Source of the DNA: Scolecobasidium constrictum UM 578
Lineage: Eukaryota > Ascomycota > Dothideomycetes > Venturiales > Sympoventuriaceae
DNA length: 64,000 nt
NCBI GenBank assembly: GCA_000611715.1
Contig: AZYM01000091.1
Location: forward strand, 245,861-309,860
Direction of reading: 5' to 3'
The notes under the pieces were generated by a model that was not told the origin of the DNA, made no database searches, and saw only the letters and a program-made list of their open reading frames with translations. Positions 1-11,400 of the stretch are shown here, piece by piece (positions within the stretch are counted from its first letter, which is position 1; each line of letters opens with the position of its first letter). Position numbers and translations under genes: made by a program.

Positions 1-117
1 AAAACTTTTTTGTCGAGTTTTCTGTTCTATGACGAGCATGGTGTATCCAATTCTTGAGCTCGTGGTCCTGAAGCACATTTGCGAGTCTGTGGGGGAATAG
101 AGATGAACAGGTGCCAT

Positions 118-1544
118 TTAGTCATAGTTGAAGAGGACGCTGATGCTTTCGCCGTGGTGCACTCTTCGTATCGCCTATGTTCCATTAGTACCAGCCTCGA
201 AATAGCTATCGAATGTGTAGACTCACCTCCGCGAAGACGTGACCAACTGATATCACATGCAATTGGTCACCAAGCAGCTTCTTGTTCTCCTTCTGATCCA
301 CACTGTTGGTCGTCACAACCATATCCAGCGCGCTCGCCTTCAACCTCTCAATCGCATCACCGCTGAAGACACCATGCGTGATCAGAGCATACACTTTCGT
401 GGCGTGCTCCTTCTTCAGTAGTTTCGCAGCACGTGTGATGGTATTGCACGTATCGGCGAGATCGTCAATTAGGATGGCAGTGCGGTCTGCGACCTGGCCA
501 ACGAGCATCATCGAGGCGTTCTGACGCTCAGTGATCTGTGTAGGTCTCCGCTCCTTGAGTCAAGTATTAGTGCGGTACCAGGCCTCGAAGGCTGCATACA
601 CCAACCTTGTGAATGAGCGCGAAGGGCATGCCCAGCGCATCTGCTATAGCCGTCGCTCTCTTCGCACCTCCCGCGTCTGGACTGACGATCACTGCCTGCT
701 GATAGTTCGGGATGTTGCTCTTGATGTAGTTCTTGAGCAACTGACGCCCGTACAAGTTATCGACTGGTATATCGAAGAAGCCTTGGTATTGCGGATCGTG
801 CAGGTCCATGGTTATGACGTGATCGGCGCCGGCGCAAGTCAACAGGTCTGCGATGAGCGTTCCAGCTTGCGCGACCCATTGTTTGTAGCCCCTTTGCGGC
901 TCAAATGGCCGTGGCTTTGACCGCTCGTCTGCGCCTTCCTGCTCAGGCTTCACGCCATTAACCTTGACTGTGCTAAAGTATCCCGACTCGCCGTTCTGCG
1001 ACCCCTCGGCTCGAACTCCGTTCGTCTCTGTGTCTGCGAATCGTGCGGTCTTGCCGTGCGAGCCTGACGTGCCGTTGACTTGCAATTCGCGGATGTGCTT
1101 GTGAAGCGTGTCGCCGTTGAGTGCGCTGCGTGACTCACCGGGACCAAGATGTGGGGTCTGCGGTCGGCTGTCGAAGGTGTAGCTGCCCGGGGTGCGAGTG
1201 TGTCCGCTCTTCGAGAGAGGTGCACCGGTCTTATTGTATGGGATATCGCTCTGGCGGGAGTAGGGGAAGAGAGGGAGCACCGCGGTGACTCTGGTCGCGG
1301 AGGCTGTCTTGCATGCGGACACGGTGATGAGGAGTTCCATGAGGTGGTCGTTGATCTTGCCGCCGCCAGACTGAATGATGAAGACATCTTTGCCGCGCAC
1401 CGACTCGCCAATCTCAACGCGAGTCTCGCCCACGGAGAACTTGGAGAGCAGCGCTTTCGCGGGAGGGATGCCTAGGTTGTTGCACACCTGCTCCGTCAAC
1501 TCGGGGTGGGAGTTGCCCCCAATGACCACGATGTTGCGCACCAT
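118..1544 (-). CDS. Ribose-phosphate pyrophosphokinase (PRPP synthetase) with long internal insertion
   Basis: Makes 5-phosphoribosyl-1-pyrophosphate from ribose-5-phosphate and ATP for purine, pyrimidine, His and Trp synthesis in the cytosol. Three exons on the minus strand: 1544-606, 553-227 and 174-118; introns of 52 nt each; joined protein 440 residues. The N terminus (GNSHPELTE, KFSVGET), the ATP/PPi region (MDLHDPQYQGFFDIPVDNL), the PRPP loop (ILIDDLADTCNTI) and the C-terminal GESISVLFNYD match the family. A non-homologous region of about 110 residues lies between the FPYSRQ motif and the block beginning AQAGTLIADLL, as in the Prs1/Prs5-type fungal subunits rather than the compact catalytic Prs2/3/4 type. 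The start is taken at the second Met (MVRNIVVIGGN) because conservation begins there. The first intron ends in AAG, unusual but required by the family sequence (HKERRPTQITERQNAS). No frameshift seen. It is divergent from the gene at 2324. Confidence 0.92.
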
Positions 1545-2323
1545 GCTGAACAGCCAATGGCCAGTCGGCGATCTAAGTCTGTCGTCAGAAGGATAGGTGA
1601 AGGGCAATGAGGAGCCCCTCGGCTATAAAAGATTGCGAAAGAGGTCGTGTGCGCGGACGTTCGGTGTAGAAGCGCGGAATGTGAGGGTCCGGCGAGGGCA
1701 GAGACGAGCTGAAGATGTGAGGATGGGCTCAGCGTTTGGGTTTACGTAGGGGAGGAACCACGAAAGACGAGAAGTTGGTGTCCGTCATGTTGTAAATCAT
1801 AGCGAGGCTCAAGAGCCCAGTTCCATACCAAAGTTTTCTGACCCTCGCGAAACGCCGCTTTCGCAATTGGCTCCCAGCTCCAATTGCCGTCGGCCAATTG
1901 CGAGACTACTCGAATCGCGTCACTTTTGCCGTGAAACGGGTGCATGTGGGTTCGAAGAAGTCACTGAATTGTAGCAAGCTCTATATCTATCTCCAAACAC
2001 ACATTACATTCTTAATCGCATTGCAGTCACCATGAGCACCGTCTTTCACGCGCAGTCACGGCTGTTACGAATCTTGAGATTCGAGGTCTTGGCATTCAGC
2101 ACGTGTGGAGCTAGGCGTTGTTAGGGAAGGCGCGTCTGCGCGCACGGGTCAACAACGCATCAAGTGTCGACCGCAACTTCCTCAGCAACCGTTCTCACAA
2201 CTTTCTTCTCATCTCACATTGAACGAAACACGCAAGCAAAGCAAGCGCGACTCGAAACAACAACACCTTCAACGACTTCTTTGAAGCCAACAACAAGCCG
2301 CGCTTGTCAAGAAATAATCAGTA
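1545..2323. promoter_or_regulatory. Divergent intergenic region
   Basis: 779 bp between the PRPP synthetase start and the next rightward gene. A TATA-like ctataaaag lies near 1623 and pyrimidine-rich stretches near 2200-2260 look like fungal leader sequence. A short minus-strand open frame (1742-1945) shows no family resemblance and is not called. Confidence 0.4.
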
Positions 2324-4675
2324 ATGGCGTCCAAGAAGCAGCGCAAAGCGGCTGCAACGCCAAAGACAGCAGCCACGACCAGAACCACGCGAGCGACTCG
2401 ATCGAAGTCAAAGGAAGTGCAGCAGCCACCACCCATTGCGCCTTCCCGCAGGTCGACACGCGCGCATTCTGTTGAGCAGGAATTGCAAGCAGTCGAAGAC
2501 CCGAACAAGATACTCAGACGCCGCCGTAAGACTCCAGACGTCCAAGCTGCACCAGTTCAACCAAAAGAAGCCACACCAGAAGCTGAAGTCGAGCTTGAAG
2601 TCGAGTCACAAGATGCACCAGCCTCAACGCCGGTGATCATTGAGACCAAGGAAGTGGAGGAGTACGACATGCAGAACGCGCCATCATCACCGACGCCAGC
2701 TGCATTCAAGGTGGAGACACAGATGGAGGTTGAGGTCGACATTAATGTTGAGAGCGAGATCGGGGTCCAACAGCAGTCGTCACCATTCGACGCCTTGCCA
2801 GCGGCCAATCGATCGCCTTCCCCAATCATCGAAGAGGCCGAGGAGCTTGAAGAAGTCGACGACGAAGAGGCATCGGTCTATTCTGGCTACCAGAGCGCTG
2901 GTCACCAGAACGGCCCGCTGTCTCCGATTGTCGAAGAGACAGCCAGTGAGATTGCACATTTCCTTTCACCCCGACCACTCACCCCACTGTCAGTCAAGAA
3001 CCGCCAGCTCAATCAAGTGGGCAACAACGGCGGCAACAACAATTGTAACGGCAGCGGCTTTCGTTTTACGACCTATCACAACCTCTTCAGCAACATACTC
3101 ACTCTCCTAGCCGAAGGACAGCACGACAAAGTGCGCCAGATTGTGGAGGAGCGCCGTGATGCTGAAATTCAGCGCATGGCCAACTCACCATCTGCCACTG
3201 CGAACCGCAACGCCACGCCGACCGACAGCGAGTTCCTTTCACCATCGCAAGAGCAGGCCAAGCCACGTGCGGGCTTCCTTTCAACAATTGCTTCGCCATT
3301 CCGCGCTATCGCTACGCCAGTGAGCAGAATGGCCAGGCTCTTCTCAAGAGACGGCGCAAAGACACAGCCAGTGCAAAAGACGACGGCAGCGCCGGCGGTT
3401 AAGGCACCATCAACGCCAACTGGCCTCAAGAGTCACTCAAGCAACACGGCTAGCAACGCCCTCTACCGGTCCATCGAGCAATTCCTGCCGCGCGATGATG
3501 AGCAAGTCACGCCATCATACAGTCACAGCGCTCGCCGCGACCGAGACGCCACAGCTACGCCATCCTTCGACCCATCCCAGTACGACCTCGCTGAAACTCC
3601 TGACATTCAAACTCTCATACCGGGCTACCGCATCACTCACCTTCCTGATGGCCGCCCCATTCCTGTACATCTCCGCAGCTGGTACGGAGGCAAGCGTCTC
3701 AAGCAACAAGAAGCCATGAACACGGTTCACACCCGAGACGCCGAGGTCGCCAGCGGCCATCGAGTGCTCACAGAAGAGGAGAGGCGATTCCGGAGCACAA
3801 CTCTTTTCTACGAAGACTGTCTCAACCACTGGCGTATTCGTCAGGCAGGTAATCGCAGACAGCTGGCAGACGACCAGAAGGCCGCTACCTCTCATACCAC
3901 CACTCCTCTCGCCGGCACGAAGCGCGGAGCAGAAGATGTTCTTGAGACCACCGAGACACACCAGCCCATGCAGCCAGCACCTCCACCTCACTCCGACACA
4001 CCATCCAAGCGTCGCCGCATCATGACACCAGTCGGCTACAACTCTCCAGTGCCAGGTGAACCCGAGTATCGCCACGTGAATGAGGAACGCGGGACCGCTG
4101 CCGCAAATGCGCCGGGCTCTTCGGAGCCGTCCGAGCGCACGCGTGGCGGGTCATTCGCAGTCCCAGACGATAGCGGTGATGAGGACATGCTCGACACTAC
4201 ACCTGCTGCCACACCTGCTGCCGCACCTACCAGCCCTGGCAAGACTTTCGGCCTGCCAGACAACTTCTACGACTCCGACTCTGACGAGGACGACGTCACC
4301 ATGGACGCGCCTTCCGAGCTGCCACCCACCACTCCTGCTGTCGCCGAGCCAGTCGCCGCCGACGTTTCTTCACTTGCTGCGCCACCGACCACGCCCTACG
4401 CGCACAAGTACACGCCACACAAGCCGTCCGGTCTCCGCGCTATGGAGACGATCAGCTCGCCTGCTGTCCCCGTGGCTGAGCTGACACCGCCACACTCGCC
4501 GGAGGTCGCTCCCTACTTCATGCAAGTGGCCAGCGAGTACGTCGCTGCCAACGCTCCTGCCAGACCGTTCTCCTTCGGAGATTACCCCGAGCTGGACGTT
4601 AGCGCGTTGGTGGCTGAGGTCAGTGGGGCGTACAAGGAGATGTTGTGTGAGAGGAATGGGATTGCAATGGTTTAG
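2324..4675 (+). CDS. Large intrinsically disordered protein, function unknown
   Basis: A single-exon 783-residue protein, not recognised. It starts with a lysine-rich tail (MASKKQRK) and several Arg/Lys clusters that could be nuclear localisation signals, including SKRRRIM at about residue 563. Acidic tracts lie near residues 166-181 and 660-670. Two stretches look foldable: about 250-285 (FRFTTYHNLFSNILTLL, helical) and about 425-510 (IPGYRITHLPDGRPIPVH, then a charged helix with a C..H pair). Most of the rest is Pro/Ala/Thr-rich with repeated TPAATPAAAPT-like segments near 640. A short ordered-looking end (FSFGDYPELDVSALV) closes it. Nuclear location is inferred from composition only. Codon use and absence of frame breaks support a real gene. 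It is the last ordinary gene before the transposon block. Confidence 0.8.
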   Translation: MASKKQRKAAATPKTAATTRTTRATRSKSKEVQQPPPIAPSRRSTRAHSVEQELQAVEDPNKILRRRRKTPDVQAAPVQPKEATPEAEVELEVESQDAPASTPVIIETKEVEEYDMQNAPSSPTPAAFKVETQMEVEVDINVESEIGVQQQSSPFDALPAANRSPSPIIEEAEELEEVDDEEASVYSGYQSAGHQNGPLSPIVEETASEIAHFLSPRPLTPLSVKNRQLNQVGNNGGNNNCNGSGFRFTTYHNLFSNILTLLAEGQHDKVRQIVEERRDAEIQRMANSPSATANRNATPTDSEFLSPSQEQAKPRAGFLSTIASPFRAIATPVSRMARLFSRDGAKTQPVQKTTAAPAVKAPSTPTGLKSHSSNTASNALYRSIEQFLPRDDEQVTPSYSHSARRDRDATATPSFDPSQYDLAETPDIQTLIPGYRITHLPDGRPIPVHLRSWYGGKRLKQQEAMNTVHTRDAEVASGHRVLTEEERRFRSTTLFYEDCLNHWRIRQAGNRRQLADDQKAATSHTTTPLAGTKRGAEDVLETTETHQPMQPAPPPHSDTPSKRRRIMTPVGYNSPVPGEPEYRHVNEERGTAAANAPGSSEPSERTRGGSFAVPDDSGDEDMLDTTPAATPAAAPTSPGKTFGLPDNFYDSDSDEDDVTMDAPSELPPTTPAVAEPVAADVSSLAAPPTTPYAHKYTPHKPSGLRAMETISSPAVPVAELTPPHSPEVAPYFMQVASEYVAANAPARPFSFGDYPELDVSALVAEVSGAYKEMLCERNGIAMV

Positions 4676-5150
4676 ATGGGGTTTTCAATGTATTTGTTTT
4701 ACGATCGATTGTTTTGTTTTTCTGATTTTCAATGAGCGTGGTGTTTTGGCATGGAAAAATTCGGGTATGGCATGATACCCAGGGCACAAGAAGTGCCTAT
4801 GACGATGGAGTCTGGAGTTTTCAATGTACTTAATTAATGAATTTGATGGGTTCTTCATGATAATGTGTTCAATTATTCTATCTACTATACTACTAGTGAC
4901 TACTAACTATTGTCATGTCAGCGCTGCCGTACGTACAGCGCTGACCACACAGCTTGATTAAAGTGATCATGCAGCGATTGAACTATATAGTACTATATTC
5001 GAACCCAAATACAGTATCATCATGCTCACCTCAAAACGGGATCATAGGATAGATTAACGTAATCCACCATCCCACAGGCCACACCACCTTGCGGGCCACC
5101 TCTACCAGTTCACGAATAGTCGTATTTATTCTACTAACGATACCTCGACA
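4676..5150. other. Non-coding transition into the transposon block
   Basis: Holds the 3' flank of the preceding gene (T-rich, near 4680-4740) and AT-rich sequence with no gene. CpA and TpG are still present here and fade out at about 5110-5160, which marks the left limit of the RIP-mutated block. Confidence 0.6.
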
Positions 5151-5159
5151 ACAACGAAT

Positions 5160-6430
5160 TAATAAGGCCTATAAAGAAGGGTAATTAATTCTTATATATT
5201 AGGCTATCGTTTTAGGTTAAATTTAATTAATTCGAGCCGCTATAACCCTCTATAATATACCCTAAATAATCCTTACTATACGCGTTAACGGACGCGACTC
5301 ACGCGCCGACTTATATAAGAACCTTACTAAGATAATAATCTTTAAAGAGGAGGCTTTAAGAGCTTAGATAATTAATATAGATAAACGTGGCTATCTACTA
5401 AATATATTAAACCTTCGCGCTATAGCTAATTTACTCCTATAAGCGCGAAACGGCCCACACGCCTCTATAGGTAAGAATTAGCTATCCTACTATATTAATC
5501 GTACTCTAGGCCTTAGGATATAGTATATCCGAAGCTACGATATATAGCGAGCGAAGTATAAAGATCTAGTCCTTATTTAAGCCTAGTTTAATCTAGTTTA
5601 TAATATTAAAGCTAAATATAGTATCCTCGACGAAGACACGTATAACTTTAATAAGACGGGATTTATAATAGAATTAGTAGGTATCTTACGAGTAATTATA
5701 ATAAGCGATCGGCGTAATCGGCCTACCTAACTCTAGTTAGGCGATCGTAAATAGGCTACGGTAATTAAAGGAGTTAATATAACTAGCTAGTATCTACTAC
5801 TAATAGTAATCCTTAAGGGTAAAGTCTACCTGTTAACCTAGTACGAGTACTACTAGATCCTACTAGATTAGGTAATCGTAGTTAGTCTAAATAGGTAGAT
5901 AAGCGATTAACTTAGTTTAACTTAGTTAAAGGAGGTATTTAAGCTAGTAACTAGTATAAAGACGATTAGATCGTACCGTCTACTTATCCTTAATAGCTAT
6001 AGTAGCCACGCGATACCCGAATTCGACTAATATTACCGTAAGAAGCGAATTATTACCTTATATATACCTCTATACTTATTATATATCCTTTAACTACTCG
6101 ATATTAGATGCTTCTTAGTCCTTAAGCGTATATATAGTAAATAGGTAGTAGAATATATACGGCTTAGTATTAACTATATCGATAAGATAGAGTTTCTTAT
6201 AGCCTTTAAAAGTGCCCGTGAGAAGGTAATAATAGTAAGTAATATCTGTAGTAGATTTGCTGTAACTAGGCTAGTGCTATTTAACCTAGAACAGGTACTT
6301 TATACTATCTTAAAGCCTCTTATACTACTAGAACTACTAGCTATAATAAACGATTAATAGGCGCCTGAAACTCTATATAATATATATTAACTAGAGCGCT
6401 AGGTTACTATAATTAAGGGCTTTATTAAGA
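5160..6430 (+). mobile_element. Dead pogo/Fot1-like DDE transposon, RIP-mutated
   Basis: On the plus strand, with C-to-T and G-to-A changes read back, the sequence aligns with Fot1/Pot2 (pogo-type Tc1-mariner) transposase. Near 5640 YNFNKTGF stands for the family's YNFDETGF; near 5980-6010 LILNSYSSHA stands for LILDGHGSHA; near 6090 a segment resembles the family's HILQPLDVGCF. Both visible catalytic Asp codons have become Asn (GAT to AAT), and most CAA/CAG codons are now TAA/TAG. CpA and TpG are nearly absent. Element ends and a TA duplication were not located. It is certainly inactive; it could be one of several related pogo families. Confidence 0.8.
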
Positions 6431-6439
6431 GACTGTAAG

Positions 6440-6955
6440 ATCGATGATAGAAGTGTGAGATAGCTTCTAGATATAGGATAATCTCTAGCCTCTTCTTCGA
6501 AAGGCTAGAGATTAGGGTATATCCCTGGGTTACGTGCTCTTACGTAATACCCGGCGTTACGCCTAGGTCACGCTAGAAACCCTTATAATTACCTCCCCCT
6601 TAATAGCGGTGTCCCCACCGATAATAGGCTTATAAAACCCTTATACTTAAGGCCCTAAATGATAATAGCGAGCTATAATAGTCCTGCTAGTGCCTCGCAG
6701 TCGCGGTATAATAGTAACGATAATATAACTTTTCTAAGTAGGTCTAGATCTTAGTTTTAGTAGTATAATAGTAGATCTAGAGCGGCGTATTATAGGCGCT
6801 AGTAATAATAGATAATAGGTAGAAATTATATATAAGAAAACTTCCTGCTAGTTCGTCGTCTCGCTTTCTTCTTTACGAACTAGTCTATTCTCTGATTATT
6901 CGCTGCGACTTCTTATATCCGTCCTATTAATTTTCCTAGATCTACGATACTAATA
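6440..6955 (+). repeat. LTR-like leader region, RIP-mutated
   Basis: Between the pogo relic and the next decayed frame lies about 500 bp with an LTR-like layout in the plus direction: a possible TG start near 6448, a C-rich block near 6590-6620, a TATA-like tatataag near 6830, and a pyrimidine-rich stretch to about 6930. No second copy is visible in the window to prove an LTR. The gypsy pol at 8-11 kb runs the other way, so this may be a different element or an inverted piece. Confidence 0.35.
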
Positions 6956-6957
6956 CG

Positions 6958-7790
6958 ATGGCGCTACGATAGTAACGCGACGGCGAGGATAATAAGTACT
7001 ACTAGCGTTACCTCGGCCGCTACTACTTACGTCGTACCGCGCCGGAGGCGTAAACCGAGGTCTAGCGCCGAGTCGACGAGGCGCTTGCGTAGCGTAATGC
7101 TAAGATCGCGGCCGAAGCCTAGTAGCGCGCCGATAATACGGAGGCGGAGATCTAGCGACGCGTCGCCGCTACGCTTACGTAAGCCTAGCCGCTGTAGTAG
7201 CCGCAGTAGTTCTAGCTCGCCTTATAGCCCTAGACGCCGCTTACGTAGCGCTCTACTAGCGTAGCGCCGACCCTAGACGTCCCGTTATATCTACGCTGCC
7301 TACTATAGCTCGGCGGCGACGGCGACTATTATAATAAGACGGCGTTACGGCGCTACGAGCGCTACGCCGGTATAAATAAGAAGTACCTAAAGGTATATCT
7401 ATATATGCGCTAGCTTCGCGATAGCGTAAAACTGACGATAAGCTTAGATCCTAGCGAAGTGGATCTAAAAGGTTAACGCTATCCGCTGGGAGTTAGCTGG
7501 CCTCGAGCCTAACGAAGCTATCCTGTAGTCGTAGCGCCGTCGCCTTAAGCGCCTTAACGATAATATCCGCTAGGACATGCGTAACGTAGCCTGGGAAGAG
7601 GGCACGTCGCGTAGATAGCGCGGTAGCAGCGTATTACTAGTTATCGAGTAGTAGTTACGCACGATTAGCTACGCCTTTATTAACTTCGTAGATAGCTACT
7701 ATACCGCGTATAACTAGCCGCTGCTCGACGCCGTCGCCGAGGAGGCGATAGACGTAGAGGAGGAGTCGGATAATAGTATAGATTAAGGTA
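6958..7790 (+). pseudogene. Decayed reading frame of transposon origin, product unknown
   Basis: From an ATG at 6958 the plus strand reads as a frame whose only interruptions are TAG/TAA codons attributable to RIP of CAG/CAA. Restoring Gln there gives a Gln/Ala/Arg-rich region. A second open stretch in another phase runs from about 7474 to 7789 and ends in an acidic tail (DVEEESD). This placement after an LTR-like leader fits a Gag or an accessory retrotransposon protein, but no zinc knuckle or Gag motif is recognised. Confidence 0.35.
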
Positions 7791-7999
7791 GTTGCGCCGT
7801 CGCTGCGCTCGCGTATAACTAGTATACTAGGTAGTCTTCGCTAGGGGGAGGAGGTTTAGGCCTAAGGCCGTCGTTGCGTATTCGTAATATTTTATAGATA
7901 TCTTCGGCCTTCGGGTATTAAGACGGCTTTACGCCGTATACGAACGATAATATCTTTTCTTTTATATCTTTCGCGGCCTCCCTCTGCGTGTCTATGATA

Positions 8000-10900
8000 T
8001 GCGCTAAGCCTGTTATTACTTAAAATTATAAACTGCTCTTTGCGTATTAGCTATATTGTCCTTAGGTAGCTATTCGTTATATTCTTCTAGCCAGCCCTTC
8101 TACTTTACTAGGTACTATATGGCGCCACGCCTGCGCTCCTTCTATAGTACTTCCTTAACTTTATATTCTTCCTCGTTATCGAGTAACTCGGGTAGAGATA
8201 AGACTTCTTAATTACTGTCTCTCGCGTAATAAGGCTCTATCGCTAAGATATAGAAGATATTATAAATACGCGAATCGGTAGGAAGATGCACGCGGTACGC
8301 CTACGCGCCGACTAGTTTATAAATCCTAAAGGGTCCTATTATGCGTGGCGCTATCTTCTTGCTTAGCCCTTATAGACGGAGGTTCTTCGTAGAGATTAAT
8401 ACTAATTAGTCCTTCTTAAATATCATCGGCTGGTGCTTCTAGTTGTAGTACTTCGCCTGCGACTCGGATACGCGTTCTAGGCGCTTCTATAGGTCCTTAC
8501 GCAATTCGTGAATCCTCTAAATACGTTCTTTTACTGCTGGTACCCTTCCTTTTTCGACGCTGTCCCTAGCGTTAAAGTACGACGGCGGGTCGTAGCTGAG
8601 GATTACGCGAAACGGCGTCGCATCGAGGTCGCTGCGAAACGCATTATTAAATGTAAACTTAGTAATAGGTAACCTTGCTGCCTAATCTTGTTATATAAGA
8701 GAGTAGAACGCTCGAAGGTATTCTTAGAGTGTCTGATTCTGCCTCTCCGTCTGTCTATCTGTCTACGGATAGAATGCGGTGCTAAGCCTGCGCTTTACCT
8801 TCGCATAGTAATATAACTCTAACTAGAACTCCGATGTAAATCTCGGGTCTCGATTAGATATAATTCCCTTAGGGAAGCCGAATCGTGTAAAAATACTGTC
8901 GATTAAGATGTTAGCGACTTCCGCAGCCTTAATCGTCTTTTAGACAGGGAAATAAAGAGCTATCTTAGAGTATCTATCGACGATTATAAGGATCGTATTA
9001 TAGACGATTTCGCCGCGCTTACTCAGCGGTACTCCGCTTATAAAGTCTATTGTAATTTCCTCCTATGGCCGTGTAGGCTTTAGTAAGGGTTATATTTCGC
9101 TATACGGCTTATATCTCTTAACTTTCGCCTTCTAGTAGATATCGCACGACTTTACGTACGTTACGACGTCGTTACCTATGCTCGGCTAATAGTACCGGCG
9201 CTTTAATAGCTCGGTCGTACGCAGGGTACTGAAATAGCTAGTATAAGGATCGTTATAATAGCGCTTTAATAGCTCTTCGCGGATAGCACGTATAGGTAGT
9301 ATATAGAGGCGTCCCTCGTACTTTAAAACCCCGTTATGGTCGCTCTAATACTTGTTTAGGCTACCCTTGTTTAGGCGCCCGCGTAGCGCTTACGCTTCGC
9401 TACTGCCTCTCTGGGCCTTATAGATTAAGTCTCTAATCGCTGTAGTTACTGCGTTATATGTAGTAATCCCCTCTAGGGCTTCCGCTGCTTGACTCCGGAG
9501 TATAACCGGTTCTTTACTGACGCGGGATAAACTCTCTACTTAGTCTATGACCGGTTATAGCAGACTTAACTCTTACGTTGTGTAGGCGGCGAGCACTCGC
9601 TCCGCATCTTATAGACCTACTAATAGAGCTCTAGTAGTAGCCTTATCTGGCTAAATAGCTAGCTTAGCGAATAGTGTCGGTAATATCGTGTTTATGGCTT
9701 TCTTATTATAATCGTAGTTTAGGCGCCGCGACGGCGTATTAGCTAGGTTTAGCTTACCTGCACGATGCGTGATCGTGAAGTCGAAAGTAGATAAGAGTAT
9801 TACCTATCTTACTTGCCTCCTGTTAAGCTGTTTTACCTTAGTGAAGCTAACGAGATTGCGGTAATCTATAATTACCTTAATAGCGAAGCGACTGCTATCT
9901 AGATACTAGCGCTAATGCTTAAAAGCCTCGATAATAGCGAGCAGCTCCTAATTATGAACTTTATAGTTCTTCTCGGCGTCTATCATCTTGCGACTATAAT
10001 AAGCTACTAGGTGCTATTAACCCGTTTCTATAAGGAGTTATAAGATAATGCCGGTAATAGTATATACTAACGTATCGGTCTCGATACGCGTGCGCCTCGA
10101 CGGCTCGAAGTAAACGAGTATAGGTGCGCTCGTGAATCTTATAATAAGCTCGCGAAACGCAGTCTCTACGGTATCGCGCTACTTAAAAGGCCCGACCTTT
10201 CGACTATTCACGCTACCTTTTAACATGCTTATTAGAGGGGCGACTACTCTAGAGTAGGCCTTAATAAACTACCTGTAGAAGTTATAGAAACCTAAGAAGG
10301 TTTGTAATTTAGGGAATATCGTGGGCCGCGGCTACGTGGTGATGGCTTTAACCTTACGCGGATCTATCGCCACGCCCTCGGTAGATACTATATATCTAAG
10401 GAACCTAACTTAAGGCTTAAAGAATTGGTATTTCTTAGGGTTATAGAAGAGGCTATACTATCGAAGGCGTTTAAGGACGCGCCGTATATGCGCGACGTAG
10501 GCGTCGCGACTGCGCGAGTAGATAATGATATTATCTAGGTAGATAATATAGATATAATCTACTAGCTCGCCTAAGGCCTTGTTAATATATAACTAGAAGG
10601 TTATAGGGGTATTTGTAAGTTCGAATAGTATAACTAGATATTCGTAGTGACCGTAGCGCGTGCGAAACGCCGTCTTCTACTCGTCGCCGCGCTTAATACG
10701 GATATAGTGGTAAGCCTACTTTAGGTCTAGTTTAGTAAACACGACTAAGCTACTTAGATAATCGATGATTTCGTTAATTAGTGGTAAGGGGTGTCGGTTC
10801 TTAATAGTGACCTAGTTTAGCCCACGGTAGTCGACGCAGAGGCGCAGGCTCCTATCTACCTTTAGCATAAATAAGATAGGTGCTCCTATAGGGCTAGTAC

Positions 10901-11400
10901 TGTCGCGGATCTAGCCGTTCGCCTTCGCCTCGATAATATAGCGCCGGAGCTCTTTAAGCTCGCGCGTACTCTGTAGGTAGATGCGCCGGAAGGGTAGGTC
11001 TGTAGTCGTCTCGATTGTATATTCGGCTTACTTATAGGGTAGTTAGGTAATAGCTATAATCTTATTAAATATATCTGCGTAATCGGTAAACTCGGCGGGG
11101 AGTATAATCTTCGCCGCTGTAACGCCCTCGCCTCCCTCGTCGTTAAGTCCCGTCTCGTAGATAACGAAGATGTGTAGAGTATTCTAGAGCGTATTATCTA
11201 GTTCGCCGGCGCTAAGTAGGCTAATCTTAGGCGCTTCGTCCCGATACTACTAGCTTTTATTAGCCGTGTCTAGAAGGATTTCCTAGGCTGTAAGGCTAGG
11301 TATCCCTAGGATAAGAGGAGAGCCTGCATGTTTAAGCGTATCCGCTATTTTCAAGTCGATTCTACCCTTGGCATACGCCCAACTTGGTTTAGCTGAATCG
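8000..11400 (-). mobile_element. Ty3/gypsy chromovirus pol, RIP-mutated and truncated
   Basis: The minus strand reads through a chromovirus pol in the order protease end, reverse transcriptase, RNase H, integrase, chromodomain. Near 11300 ILGIPSL resembles the protease-linker ILGMPWL. Around 10750-10930 GAPILF and LRLCVDYRGLN are RT motifs. At about 10519-10551 the RT active site reads YLDN for YLDD, the Asp lost by G-to-A change. At 8721-8780 TDRQTERQNQTL is the integrase signature TDGQTERQNQTL. At 8040-8130 a chromodomain (YLVK*KGWLEEYNE*LP) closes the frame, its Trp codons now stops. Gag and most of protease are missing: RIP stops near 11325 although pol-like reading continues to about 11400. 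Inactive. Confidence 0.9.

Noticed and set aside
3515..4075. 186-codon minus-strand open frame
   Set aside because: Antisense shadow of the 783-residue gene at 2324.
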